From Diacronema lutheri (Eukaryota; Haptophyta; Pavlovophyceae; Pavlovales; Pavlovaceae): DNA of 64,000 nucleotides. Position 1 is the stretch's first letter. Each line of letters begins with the position of its first letter. A model generated the notes under the pieces. It saw only the letters and a list, made by a program, of their open reading frames with translations, had not been told where the DNA came from and ran no database searches. A program made the position numbers and the translations under genes. The DNA is taken from positions 372,001-436,000 of the forward strand of contig JAGTXO010000030.1 of NCBI GenBank assembly GCA_019448385.1, in the 5' to 3' direction. Shown here in pieces: positions 1-9,206 of this stretch.

Positions 1-1931
1 GCGCGCGGCGGCGGCTGCCGGCGCGAGCGCGCGGGCTGCGCGAGCGTGAACAGCACCTTTGTGTCGGCGAGCGATCCCATGTGCATGAGCGACGGCGGGC
101 GCGGCGGGCTCATTTCGCGGTTCTCGCGCGCGCGCGTCGAATCGATCAGCACACCCGCGCCGCCGTCGGCCGCGTCGCGGCCGGCCGCGCACACACCGCG
201 CGCGCCGCCGCCGCCGCCATCGTGTAGCCACTGGTACGAGTAGTCGTCCTCGCCGCCGCCGCCGCCGCCATCGCTGTCGCCATCGTCGCCGTCGTCGCCG
301 TCGTCGGCGTCGGCGCGGCGCGCGCGGCCCGTGCGCGCGCGGCCGCGCGCGCCGACGCCCGCGCGTGGCGGCACAGACCTGGGCCGCGAGCGCTCGCGCT
401 GCGCGGGCGCGAGCGGCGTAGGCGCCAGCGGGTCGCCTCTCGCCCGCGCTCCACCGGGTAGCGGCTGGAAGTGCGGCGCGTGCGCGCCGGCGGCGCGCGG
501 CCACGCGCCGCGCGCGCGGCCGCTGCCATCGCCGTCGCCGTCGCCTCGCGCGCCCGCATTCTCAGCGCACGCGGAGCGCAGCCGCTCCGCGCGCGGCGGC
601 GCGGAGAGGCACCCGCGCGCGTCGCCGCCCAGCGGCATCAGCAACACCGCCGTCGGCGCGGCCATGCTCCCGCCCGTGCAGTCGTCCGAGCTGGGCGCAC
701 GGCCAAGCGCCGGCCGGTGGCCAGCGGCGGGCGACGCGTGTGCGGGCGACGGCGAGCCACGCTCGCGCGCGGCGGCGCACGCGCTTGGAGCGAAGGTCGG
801 AACGAAGCTGCGCGGCGGCGGCGGCGCGAGCCCGCGCGCGTGCGCGTGCGCGAAGAGCTGATCCGACGCGCGCGCGAGCCCGTCGGGCAGCGCTGCTTGG
901 GGGTGGCCGCCGTGGAGTGACGGTGCGTGCGCCGTCACGCGGCGCGGTGACGCGGAGCCCACGCCGGCCTGTGCGTGCGCGTGCGCGGCGGAGACGCGCC
1001 GCGCGACGGGCGACGCGTGCGCGCCGCTGTCCGAGAAGTCGAGCACCGCGCGGACCTGCACGCCGCCCGCGTCAGGCGAGGGGCAACCGGGCGAACCGGG
1101 CACGCGCATGCCAGCGCAGACGCCTCCGCCGGCGCCGCCGCCGCCACGCGCATGCCGCTCGTCGTCCGAGGAATCGACGGCTCGCTGGAAGGCGGGCGGG
1201 CGGCGCGCCAAGCCCGATGCGCAGCCGCCGTCTTCGCGCCAGCCCGAGCCCGCCGGCGACGCGGGCTCCTCGCGGCCGAGCCCGCCGCACGCGCCGGGCG
1301 GTGTCATCGGCGGCCGGTTGAAGTTGGCCGGCGGCGAGTCTGTCGCGCAGCCCGTGCGCGGCGTGCGCGGCGCGTCGGAGGAGAAGGCGCCGAAGAACGC
1401 GCCTTCGTCAGCCTCACCCCGCGCTGCTGGTGGCGTGCGCCCGCCCGACGAGTCCAACGGCCGGCGCCGGCGCGCGCCGCGCTCGCACGAGCCGTCGCCG
1501 TCGTCGGGTGTTGGCCGCTCGGTCGCGAGCGCCGGCGGCAGCGTGGCGGACGGCGGCGAGCCGGCGGGCGGCGTGAGCGAGAAGCGCGGCGAGACCAGCC
1601 CGCCAAACTCGAGCACCGACTGGAAGCGCGCCGGCGACGGCGTCGTCGGCGGGCACGCGACGCGCGTGCGCGCGCGCCGCGCAGGCGGCGACCCGGCCGA
1701 GCCCGCCGAGCTGAGCGAGTCGGTGCCGCCGGGCGCGCAGCCGGGCCGGCGGTGGGTGGGCGCGATGGAGAGCTCAGCCCGGGCGCCGTGCTGCGCCGCA
1801 GGCGTCGCTGGCTGCGACTGCGCGCAGCCGAACGGGCGGTCGGCGCACCGCTGCAGCCCCTTGGCCTTGGCCCAGCGGCCGGGCGTCGCTGCACCGGCTG
1901 GCGTTGAGGCGGCGTGGTCGGGCGGCGGCAT
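1..1931 (-). CDS. Partial low-complexity protein, 3' end off the left edge
   Basis: One minus-strand frame stays open from an ATG at 1931 to the window edge, over 640 codons with strongly GC-rich third positions. The product is rich in Pro, Ala, Ser, Arg and Gly, with a stretch that looks like folded protein near 1590-1660 (VLEFGGLVSPRFSLTPP) and an acidic Asp/Gly run near 250-320. No domain was recognised. The start is uncertain: a different minus frame at about 2040-2095 reads WNEREWPEELLLELEQ, which looks coding and may be an upstream exon joined by an intron I could not place. A plus-strand frame from 1108 is also open but does not continue through 1-1100, so I prefer the minus strand. 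Function unknown. Confidence 0.5.
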   Translation of the reverse strand, partial: MPPPDHAASTPAGAATPGRWAKAKGLQRCADRPFGCAQSQPATPAAQHGARAELSIAPTHRRPGCAPGGTDSLSSAGSAGSPPARRARTRVACPPTTPSPARFQSVLEFGGLVSPRFSLTPPAGSPPSATLPPALATERPTPDDGDGSCERGARRRRPLDSSGGRTPPAARGEADEGAFFGAFSSDAPRTPRTGCATDSPPANFNRPPMTPPGACGGLGREEPASPAGSGWREDGGCASGLARRPPAFQRAVDSSDDERHARGGGGAGGGVCAGMRVPGSPGCPSPDAGGVQVRAVLDFSDSGAHASPVARRVSAAHAHAQAGVGSASPRRVTAHAPSLHGGHPQAALPDGLARASDQLFAHAHARGLAPPPPRSFVPTFAPSACAAARERGSPSPAHASPAAGHRPALGRAPSSDDCTGGSMAAPTAVLLMPLGGDARGCLSAPPRAERLRSACAENAGARGDGDGDGSGRARGAWPRAAGAHAPHFQPLPGGARARGDPLAPTPLAPAQRERSRPRSVPPRAGVGARGRARTGRARRADADDGDDGDDGDSDGGGGGGEDDYSYQWLHDGGGGGARGVCAAGRDAADGGAGVLIDSTRARENREMSPPRPPSLMHMGSLADTKVLFTLAQPARSRRQPPPR

Positions 1932-2250
1932 GGAGCCGAGTGGCGTGCGGCCGAGCGCGAGCACGCTCGCAATCGCCGCCCTCGGGCGCCGGCCCTCCGG
2001 GGCGGAGCCCTCTGGCAGGCCGCCGCGCTGCCGCTTGCTCGAGCTCGAGCAGCAGCTCCTCGGGCCACTCGCGCTCGTTCCACCAAAATCGCGCCCTTTT
2101 TGCCCGGCTGTGGGCAACGGCGACCGAGGAGTCCGGATGCAAAATGTGAGGCGCACAATGAAGGCGTCCGGACAGCCTCTTTGTGTGGCCTATCCGGCGC
2201 CTGGTATTCGCGTACGCCGCATCTGGGTCAACTTGCACGCCGCCGCCGCA
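1932..2250. other. Divergent intergenic interval
   Basis: This lies between the minus-strand partial gene and the plus-strand membrane protein gene. It may hold a first exon of the minus gene (about 2040-2095). I see no clear TATA box or repeat in it. Confidence 0.35.
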
Positions 2251-2952
2251 ATGCTCGCCCGCCTGACGATCGTCTTCGCCGCGGTCGCGACGGCCGCGGG
2301 GCAGTATTGCCCGGCACTCTCCCCCGACCCGCACGCGCCGCTCAGCGACATCCTCAAGGACGTGTGCAAGCGCGGTGAGGGCGGCGTCGACTGCTCGGAC
2401 ATCCCGGTGCTCCTCGACCAGCTCGCCGACGGCTCGCCCAAGCCCAACCAGTTCTCGCTCGCCAACGACGCGGCGACCTTCATGTGCGACCCGTGCTTGG
2501 GTCCGATTCGCGAGGGGCTCTTCTACATCGCCGACCCGGTCGCGCACGGCCACGCGCCAAAGGCCGTCATCACGGACGATGGCGCGTACCACAGCGCGTG
2601 CGAGACGTGCTTGCCCAAGTACGAGGCGATCGCCAACAAGTTTGGCGGCGAGGCGAAGAAGCAGTTCGCCAACCTCAAGGCGGCGTGCGGCAGCCACGAC
2701 GCCCACAAGGCGGGCACCGCCACCGGGGAGATGATGAAGGCGCTCTTCAGCTCGCTCGATTCGGTCCGCGACCTCGCGTCTTTGAAGCAGGAGACCGCGC
2801 CGCTCGCGCCGCGAAGCTTTGGCGCGTCCAAGGGCCTGCGCGTGGCCGCCTACGGCTGCCTTGCCCTCGGCTCCGCCCTCCTCGCCGCCGCCGCGCTGAT
2901 CTCGCGCCGCCCCGCGGAGGCGAAGCCCATGCCCGACTCGGAGCTGCTCTAG
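2251..2952 (+). CDS. Secreted/type I membrane Cys-rich protein with DXXLL tail
   Basis: The open frame reaches back to 1108, but the ATG at 2251 begins a good signal peptide (MLARLTIVFAAVATAAG) and is the likely start, giving 233 residues. The lumenal part has about eight cysteines, including two CxxC pairs (MCDPC, ACETC). A single membrane segment near residues 198-216 is followed by RR and a short cytosolic tail ending DSELL. That tail matches the acidic dileucine DXXLL signal bound by GGA adaptors in other eukaryotes, so I infer a cargo receptor or vacuolar/endosomal membrane protein. I do not recognise the family. Confidence 0.7.
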   Translation: MLARLTIVFAAVATAAGQYCPALSPDPHAPLSDILKDVCKRGEGGVDCSDIPVLLDQLADGSPKPNQFSLANDAATFMCDPCLGPIREGLFYIADPVAHGHAPKAVITDDGAYHSACETCLPKYEAIANKFGGEAKKQFANLKAACGSHDAHKAGTATGEMMKALFSSLDSVRDLASLKQETAPLAPRSFGASKGLRVAAYGCLALGSALLAAAALISRRPAEAKPMPDSELL

Positions 2953-3348
2953 GCGGCTCTAGGCGCAGGGCGCGGCTCGGGCGGCGCGGCGAGTCGTGGC
3001 GCCGCAGCCGCCGCGCGTGGCTGCCGTCGCAGCGCCCAGCGCCACCGCCGTGCGCAGGTTCGGCAGATCGCGCCCGCTCTTCGCACTGCGTGATGCGCTC
3101 AGCGTCAGCGTCAGCGTCGCGCGGTCATGGTGGCGCCACTCGTCGACCGAAGGTGTTAAGGACGCTGCGTGCCAGCCGAGAGCCTGCGCTTTGTACGCGC
3201 ACGTCACACACAGCACGCCGTGCGCGCAGAGAGAAGATTTGACGAGAGTGTCGTGTCACGTGTGGATCGCCACTCGCCACGAGTCAACCGCAGATTTCTG
3301 AGCGACCATGCCGCCTCATTCACGGTGCCTTGACGTCGATCCGCCCGC
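2953..3348. other. Convergent intergenic interval, no gene seen
   Basis: This separates two genes that end toward each other. It has a short GTCAGC repeat near 3098-3118 and is otherwise unremarkable. No open frame here looks coding. Confidence 0.4.
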
Positions 3349-3993
3349 TCACGTCGAGCTCCGGCTGAGGAATTTGAGCAGGTCGGTGTGTTCGCCGGGC
3401 GCGGACACGACAGCCAGCCGGCCGTCGCGCACTGCGAGGTTGACCCTGCGCGAGCCGAGGCGGTACACCGTCCCGTGCTGCCGGGCGAGGGGGAGCGGCA
3501 CGCCGGCCTGCCGGAAGTGCTCTTTCAGGCCGACAACAAGCGCCTCGATGTGCGCTTCCCCGTCGTCGTCGCTTCTCCCGCTGCCGCTACCATCGTCGTC
3601 GTCGTCGTTGGTATAGTCGTTGTCGGCGCCAGCGTGCCGAGCGGCGCGCGCGCGCGCGAGGGGCCAAGCGGACGCCGGCTGCTTCCCGAGCGGCGAGCTG
3701 CGTGTGCTGCGCGTTGCGCGCACGCTCGCCAGCGCGCTGCTCGCCTCGTCGCGCCCGTCGAGCTGCGCATTGAGCTCGTCACAGAGCGCGTGGGACGCGA
3801 TCGCCATCCCTCGCTGCACGCTGACCTCGGCAGAGAGATATTCGACGGCAATCGCCGCGTCCATCAGCAGCGCCGCAATCTCGTCGTGCGGCACGCCCGC
3901 CAACTCGAAGACGGCGGAAGCCGCGCGAAGCCTCCGGACGAGGACCGTGGCCTCCGTCCCGTCCGCATAGAGAAATTCCTCAACATCCGCCAT
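3349..3993 (-). CDS. Hypothetical 214-residue protein
   Basis: The N-terminal 100 residues look like a helical folded domain (start MADVEEFLYADGTEATVLVRRL). A middle linker contains a run of Asp (NDYTNDDDDDG), and the C-terminal 65 residues look like a mixed alpha/beta domain. I do not recognise the family. The ATG at 3993 overlaps the ATG of the divergent CULT/PA gene by two bases. An internal Met at residue 44 (MDAAIAVEYL) is a possible alternative start that would remove the overlap. Confidence 0.55.
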   Translation of the reverse strand: MADVEEFLYADGTEATVLVRRLRAASAVFELAGVPHDEIAALLMDAAIAVEYLSAEVSVQRGMAIASHALCDELNAQLDGRDEASSALASVRATRSTRSSPLGKQPASAWPLARARAARHAGADNDYTNDDDDDGSGSGRSDDDGEAHIEALVVGLKEHFRQAGVPLPLARQHGTVYRLGSRRVNLAVRDGRLAVVSAPGEHTDLLKFLSRSST

Positions 3994-5320
3994 GCTGCGC
4001 GCCGCCGTCCTCGCGGCGCTAGTCGGCTCGTGCCCGGAGAGCGCGAGCCGTGACCACTACCTGTACTGCAAGCACTGCGGCGCGCCGCTCATCGCGTGCG
4101 ACCAGCTCGAGTACATCCCCTCGCACATTGCCCAGGTGCGCGTCGGCAGTCGGCCGGGCGCGCCGCACCGTGCCCCCCGTCGCGCGCGCGCGCTGAGCGC
4201 CGGTGCGCGCGCTTGCGCCGCGCCGCCCGCTCGGCCCGAACAGCGCACTGTCTTGGGCGACGTGTGCGGCGGGCTTATCCGTCTTGACGTCGTGCCGCAC
4301 GCGCTTGGCGCCGCGCGGCTGCTCGTCCACTCGGAGCCCGCGCTCGAGCTCGAGGCGTCGGGCGCAAACTTTGTGCACTTCCCGTCGCTGCGCGGCAACG
4401 CGCACGGCGAGCTGCGCGTGGCCGAGCCGTTCGACGCGTGCAGGCCGCTTGTCGACGAGGTGGAGCCCACGCACGCCACTCACGCGGGTTGGCCGCAGGG
4501 CGACGAGGCGCAGCAGGCGACGGACACCTCGGACGGGGCGCACGGCAGCGCGCACGGCGGGCGGTGGCGCGGCGCGCTGCTGCTCGCGCGGCGAGGGAAC
4601 TGCACGTTCCACGACAAGGCGCTGCACGCGCAGCGCGCCGGCGTTGCTGGCGTGCTCATCGTCGACACGGAGTCCGGACCGGTCGCTGGATTCACAATGT
4701 CTGGTATGCGCCGCGCTCAGAAGCTGAGCGTGGGCCGCGCGCGCGGCGGCAAACGCTCGACGCTGCGCTGTTCACGCCGTGCACGCCGCCCTCCTTCGCG
4801 CGCCGCAGGACCCGAGCCGCACGAGAGCGGCGTGGTGGTGCCGGTTGCCATCGTTGCCAAGGATGCCGGCGACGAGGTGCTCGCGCTCGTGGCCGCAGCG
4901 CGGCGCCGCGGCGGCCGTGGGGTGCGCGCGACGCTCGACGGCTTCGCACGCGAGTTTGTGACCGGCGCGCACTCGCACGGCCTAGCGCTCGAGATGCTGC
5001 CCGGCACGGCGGCCGAGGCGCAGCGGCGCAGCTCGTGGTACGAGGGCGCGAACTTCCGACACAGCAGGTGCCGCGTGTGCAACACGCACGTCGGCTACTT
5101 CTTCAACGGCTCGGCCGAGGATGTGGCCGACGTGGTGGCCGACGCCGATGAGCGCGAGGCCGACGGGCGCGCGCGACTGGGTAGCGCCGGCAGCGCGCGC
5201 TCGAACCGGTCGCCGGTGGCGCGGCCGTTGGTGTATCACGCGCTCCTGAGGGACGAGGTGGCCGACTCGCGCGGCCTGCGCAGCATGACGGCCAAGCTGC
5301 GCGTCGCCCCGGTCTTGTGA
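3992..5320 (+). CDS. Secreted CULT-domain protein with inserted PA domain
   Basis: After a short signal peptide, residues from about 24 read YLYCKHCG, the first zinc CxxC of a CULT (cereblon-type) domain. The second half follows much later: SSWYEGANFRHSRCRVCNTHVGYFF, given here by its key residues W, F, Y and the CxxC. Between the halves sits a protease-associated (PA) domain with the usual DACxPL, LARRGNCTFHDKA and GVLIVD elements. Two introns are likely: 4136-4243 (GTGCGC...ACAG) and 4704-4808 (GTATGC...GCAG). Both are multiples of three and otherwise read as Arg/Ala-rich inserts. Spliced length is about 371 residues. CULT domains bind small ligands through an aromatic cage, here W-F-Y instead of W-W-W. 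Ligand unknown. Confidence 0.72.
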   Translation: MLRAAVLAALVGSCPESASRDHYLYCKHCGAPLIACDQLEYIPSHIAQVRVGSRPGAPHRAPRRARALSAGARACAAPPARPEQRTVLGDVCGGLIRLDVVPHALGAARLLVHSEPALELEASGANFVHFPSLRGNAHGELRVAEPFDACRPLVDEVEPTHATHAGWPQGDEAQQATDTSDGAHGSAHGGRWRGALLLARRGNCTFHDKALHAQRAGVAGVLIVDTESGPVAGFTMSGMRRAQKLSVGRARGGKRSTLRCSRRARRPPSRAAGPEPHESGVVVPVAIVAKDAGDEVLALVAAARRRGGRGVRATLDGFAREFVTGAHSHGLALEMLPGTAAEAQRRSSWYEGANFRHSRCRVCNTHVGYFFNGSAEDVADVVADADEREADGRARLGSAGSARSNRSPVARPLVYHALLRDEVADSRGLRSMTAKLRVAPVL

Positions 5321-5406
5321 ACGTCGTGGCAGATGAATGTGACTGTCGCAGTGTCGTCCTCCGCCATGACTGAAGTCCGTCCACCGCCGTTTGCGGCCGC
5401 CCGCAC

Positions 5407-6120
5407 ATGAGACGCGAGCCCACCCGTGCGTTTGGCGCGCCGTGGATGCTGGTCGTCGCGCTGGCGGGTTCGTGGCGCGTCGCGGCGTTGGTCAGCACGG
5501 AGCCACTCCTCACGCCCTCTGAGTGCTCGGCCGTGAAGCGCTGGGCGGTCCAGCGCATGCACGCGCCGCGGAGGGACGTGGTCGATATCCACGCGGCGCA
5601 GCTGCGCGAGCTGGTCGGGCACAGGGCGTTGTTTCGCCTGCGTCACTTTGGCGACGAGAAATTGCCAGCTGACGCGCGCGTGGCGCGCAGGGACTTTGCC
5701 GCGCGCGTGAGCCGCCACGCGCGCGACGCGCATATGGAGCTGCCACGCGACGCGCGCGCACAGTACACCCTGAACGTCGCGCTCACGGACGACGACGACG
5801 TGCGCGGGGGGCGGCTACTTGCGGCCGACTCTAGCGGCTCGATCGCTCGCGTCGAGCGACGCGCGGGCGACGCGACCGTGTGCACGGGCGACGCCCGCTG
5901 CATGCTTCGGGCGGTTGCGGGCGAGGGCGAGGGCGAGGGGGGCGAGGGCGAGGGCGAGGGCGAAAATGGCGCGTGCTACCTGCTCATGCTCGATTTCTTC
6001 GGGCCCGTGCCAGATGACGTGCCTGGTGCGTCGCGCGGCTCGCGTCGCTTCTCGCGAGCCGCGCGGCACGCGTGGTCCCAGTTGCGGCGCACGGTGCGCT
6101 TCTTGGATGCACACGAATGA
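5407..6120 (+). CDS. Degenerate 2OG-Fe(II) dioxygenase-like secreted protein
   Basis: 237 residues starting with a hydrophobic signal segment (WMLVVALAGSWRVAALV). The middle matches the prolyl-hydroxylase-like jelly roll: YTLNVALTDDDDVRGGRLL, then a GD pair followed by a strand and LLMLDFFG. Where active enzymes have HxD, a distal His and a 2OG-binding Arg, this has HME, a Cys (GDARCML) and no Arg before LLMLDFF. A Gly/Glu repeat (5925-5965) is inserted just before the last strand. I infer a non-catalytic or altered relative. The family call rests on pattern only. Confidence 0.5.
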   Translation: MRREPTRAFGAPWMLVVALAGSWRVAALVSTEPLLTPSECSAVKRWAVQRMHAPRRDVVDIHAAQLRELVGHRALFRLRHFGDEKLPADARVARRDFAARVSRHARDAHMELPRDARAQYTLNVALTDDDDVRGGRLLAADSSGSIARVERRAGDATVCTGDARCMLRAVAGEGEGEGGEGEGEGENGACYLLMLDFFGPVPDDVPGASRGSRRFSRAARHAWSQLRRTVRFLDAHE

Positions 6121-6213
6121 GGGCGAGGCGTCTGCCTTGCCGACGGCACGCTGCACGCGCCGCACTGCCGCGTGGCGGCGACAGTGCCTTTGCCTGAGTG
6201 CGCCGCACGACTT

Positions 6214-7567
6214 TTATTGCCTTGGCGGCTGACGGAGCGAATGGAGAGGCCGCCCGTCAGAGTCGAAATGCGTGACGGTCATGGCACTCTGGCCAAAGGA
6301 CGCGGTTGCGAAGGCGCCCTTGAACAGGTTGGCCGGCCACACGGCCGCGCCGAAGTGGAAGGCGAGCGAGCCGTGCGGTACGTCGCCCATGCTCTGCGTG
6401 CCGTACCCGAGCAGGTGCGCGCCGCCGACGCCGTGGTGGTGCACGCCGCCCTCCACGAGCGCCTGCGCGCAGTGGTCGTGGCCGAAGAAGTAGGCGCTCG
6501 CCTTGTGCGCGAGCAGCAGCGGGCGCAGCCGTTCGACGAGCACGCGCGTCGGCCCGTGCGAGCACACGGACCACACAGGGTAGTGCCCGGCGACAACAAG
6601 GTAGTCCGCAGTCGACGCAGCGAGCGTCTCACTCAGCCACCGCCAGTGTGCGGCGCTGCGAGCGCGCGCGGGCTCGCCGTTCAGGATGCCATCGTGCCCC
6701 ACGGAGAGCAGCACCGTGTCGATCATCACGAATTGCGCGACGAGCATCGCGCCGCCATCGCCCTGAATGTGTTCAGCGAACGTGTAGTACTCTGAGGGGA
6801 AGCGCCAGGTGCTCGAGCGGTTGGAGTAGGCGATCTGCGCGCTCACGTCGCGCAGCGCCATGTAGTCGTCTGTGCGGCGGGCGCGGCGAGCGCGGCGGGC
6901 GCGGCGGGTGTGACAGGCGCAACGGGCGCGGCGGGCGCGGCAGGCGCGGCAGGCGCGGCGGGCGCGGCGGGCGCGGCGGGCGCGGCAGGCACGGCAGGCG
7001 CGGCAGGCGCGTGAGCTACGGGCGGGCTTCGGTCGCAGCCGCGCAGATGCGCGCACGATTGCCAGCGACGACGCGCCACATGCCCTCGGCGCTGAGCTCT
7101 GGGTGCCCGTTAACGTACACCTCCTCGAACGTGCTTTTGAAGCGCGCGTCCTCGTCGCTGAGCACGCCCGATTGGTAAAAGTTGTCGCCGAGGGCGAGCA
7201 CGAGCTTGCGCGGCGCGCTCGACGCGCTGGCAGCCTTGGACATCTCGTCGCGCACGGCGAGCTGCGCGGGCGTGACATAAGGATAAAAAGGCACGCCACC
7301 CCAATCGCCGATGGCGATCACGAAGAGGCCGTCCGTCGACGTGTCGGCCACGGAGTGCCTCGCCTCGTCCGCCAGCCGCGACGGGATGAGGCACAGCCAC
7401 ACGTAGAGAAGACCGCCGACGAGGGCAAGGCAGACGGGCGCGCAGAGGCTGACGAGCGTGCGCAGCCCGCGCTTATGCGCGGAGCGCGTCGTCGGCGCTC
7501 CGGCCACGGCGGGCGCGTCAAGCGTGACGTACGACGTATGGTCTCCGAGCATCGTCGGAGCGGGCAT
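6214..7567 (-). CDS. Purple acid phosphatase, type II membrane-anchored (ACP5-like)
   Basis: Two exons, 7057-7567 and 6214-6869, join across an intron at 6870-7056 (GTGCGC...CACAG). The joint rebuilds the conserved GNHDY motif exactly, giving 388 residues. All metal-binding motifs of the single-domain purple acid phosphatases are present: GDWGG, GDNFY, GNHDY, GHYPVWS and FFGHDH. A hydrophobic anchor near residues 35-60 with no cleavage site suggests a type II membrane protein facing the ER lumen or cell surface. It hydrolyses phosphomonoesters. Such enzymes often scavenge phosphate in algae, which I infer here. The ATG at 7567 is preferred over an upstream GTG in the same frame. Confidence 0.88.
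6877..7015. repeat. GC-rich 9-bp minisatellite in phosphatase intron
   Basis: About fourteen imperfect copies of a 9-base unit of the type GGCGCGGCG/A fill most of the intron of the purple acid phosphatase gene. Confidence 0.8.
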
Positions 7568-7644
7568 CCGCACCCGCCCAGCTTTTCAATAATGCCAGCA
7601 GCAGCCAGCAAGCAGCCTTTCGCCTTTTGGCCGTTGGCGGAGCG

Positions 7645-9165
7645 ATGGGCCAGCGACTCTCGTGCGGGCGGGCACAGAGAATCGAGGAGCCGCAGGCGCG
7701 GCCCCCGGCTGAGGTCGCGCTAGGAGAGCCTGTGCTGCCACAGCCGGTGTTTGCGGCCGGCACACGTGCGCCGTTTGCGGCCGCCGCGGAGCCGCTGGGT
7801 GCGCGCGAGCGCCGCGTCGCGCCGCCGCCGGTGAGTTGCTCGTCGCTGCCGCCGGCGGGCGAGCGCGCGGCGGAGGCTGAGGCGCCAGCGGTGTTTGCCG
7901 GTGCGTGCGCACCGCTTGCGCCCAACGAGCACGCTTGGCCATGCGCACGAGCGCCGGCGGACGATCAGCTGCCTGCGCGCGACGAGCTTGCGATACATGC
8001 GGCTGCACCCGCAGATAGCACGAGCACGACCGCCGAGGCGCGCGCGCAGGCTGTGTTCGACGACGCGCCGGCGCACGAGGCGCACGTGGCACCGCAGCAT
8101 GCAGCAAGGCAGCAGCGTGCGCCTGCCGGCCCGCCGGCGGGCTTGCCAATCGGCACGGAGGAGGCAGAGCGTGGTGCGAGCGCTTTGCCCAGCGCGAGCG
8201 CGCGGCGCGCGCGGGATGAGGAGGAGGCGGCGGCGCGCGAAGAGCCAGCCGCGCACTCTGACGTGGATGCTGCGCCCGCCGGCGAGGGCAGCGCGCTGCT
8301 CGACCTCGCGGCCGCGCCGCGCGCTGAGCCGGACGACGCTGGCGAATGCGGCTGTGAGGATGGTGGCAGCTGCGCGGTTGGCGCGTGGTTTGCGCGCGAA
8401 AGCAGCACGACGCGCGCGCCCGTTGGCGGCCCAGCCGCGACGGAACGCGCCGACCCGCCCGGCGGTGCAAACGGCGCTGCGCCCACCGACCTGCGCGGGC
8501 CGCCCGACTCTCGCGCACACTGCCGGGACGAGCGCGAGGCCAAGTGGTGGGCGGCGCTGAGCGCGGAGGAGCTTGAGGTCGAGCGTGTCTGGGCGACGAA
8601 GCTCGAGCCGCTTGCCTTCCGCGTGCTCCGCCAGGGCCGCACCGAGCCGATGGGCGAAGGCGCGCTGCTGCACAACCGTGCGGCCGGCGTCTACCTGTGC
8701 GCCGCGTGTGCGCAGCCGCTGTTCCGCTCGGAGGACAAGCTCTCGTCAGGCGCGCAGCATGGCTGGCCTGCGTTTGGCGCCGCGCTCGACGGCCGCGTGC
8801 GACGCAGACGGCAGGGCAAGGGCGGGAAGGTGCGGTGCGCGCCTCGCGCCTCTGCGCCTTGCCGTTTGCGAACGGCGCGTGGTGCGCGCGCGCGCTCACG
8901 CCACTGTCGTCGTTGGTCGATTTCCGCCCTTCCGCTCGCACGCCAGGTCGAAGTACTCTGCTCGCGGTGCGATGGCCATCTCGGGCACGTCTTTGCGAGC
9001 AGACGTTACGCCTCTGGAGAGCGTCACTGCGTCAATTCGGCAAGCCTCGCTTTTGAAAGGCTCCCGTCGCCCGGCACGATTGCGACCGAGGCCGAAGGCA
9101 AGGGCATCAACGCGTTGAGTCGCCGCACCCCTCTTGAGCCCGTCGTCGTGCAGCAGCAGTGCTGA
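7645..9165 (+). CDS. msrB: Methionine-R-sulfoxide reductase B with long acylated N-terminus
   Basis: The C-terminal domain is MsrB: TEPMGEGALLHN, CAAC and CSRC zinc pairs, GWPAF, GHLGHVF and the catalytic HCVNSASL Cys near residue 421. An intron at 8830-8946 (GTGCGG...CCAG, 117 bases) splits it. The first 300 residues are disordered and rich in Ala, Pro and Glu. The first ATG (7645) encodes MGQRLSCG, which fits an N-myristoylation site (Gly2, Ser6) with an adjacent Cys for palmitoylation, so the enzyme may be tethered to membranes. It reduces R-methionine sulfoxide in proteins. Length about 467 residues, far longer than the usual 130-200. Confidence 0.85.
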   Translation: MGQRLSCGRAQRIEEPQARPPAEVALGEPVLPQPVFAAGTRAPFAAAAEPLGARERRVAPPPVSCSSLPPAGERAAEAEAPAVFAGACAPLAPNEHAWPCARAPADDQLPARDELAIHAAAPADSTSTTAEARAQAVFDDAPAHEAHVAPQHAARQQRAPAGPPAGLPIGTEEAERGASALPSASARRARDEEEAAAREEPAAHSDVDAAPAGEGSALLDLAAAPRAEPDDAGECGCEDGGSCAVGAWFARESSTTRAPVGGPAATERADPPGGANGAAPTDLRGPPDSRAHCRDEREAKWWAALSAEELEVERVWATKLEPLAFRVLRQGRTEPMGEGALLHNRAAGVYLCAACAQPLFRSEDKLSSGAQHGWPAFGAALDGRVRRRRQGKGGKVRCAPRASAPCRLRTARGARARSRHCRRWSISALPLARQVEVLCSRCDGHLGHVFASRRYASGERHCVNSASLAFERLPSPGTIATEAEGKGINALSRRTPLEPVVVQQQC

Positions 9166-9206
9166 AACCGTCCTTGTGAGTCACACTTTGGGCCCGATGT
9201 CGAGTG

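Noticed and set aside
1108-2250. Long plus-strand frame leading into the DXXLL protein
   Set aside because: It is Arg/Pro-rich with no domain and hides a good signal peptide at 2251. The opposite strand carries a longer open frame through the same DNA.
8830-8946. Arg-rich insert within the MsrB domain as protein
   Set aside because: It has GT/AG ends, breaks the conserved domain and is three-fold in length, so it is taken as an intron.
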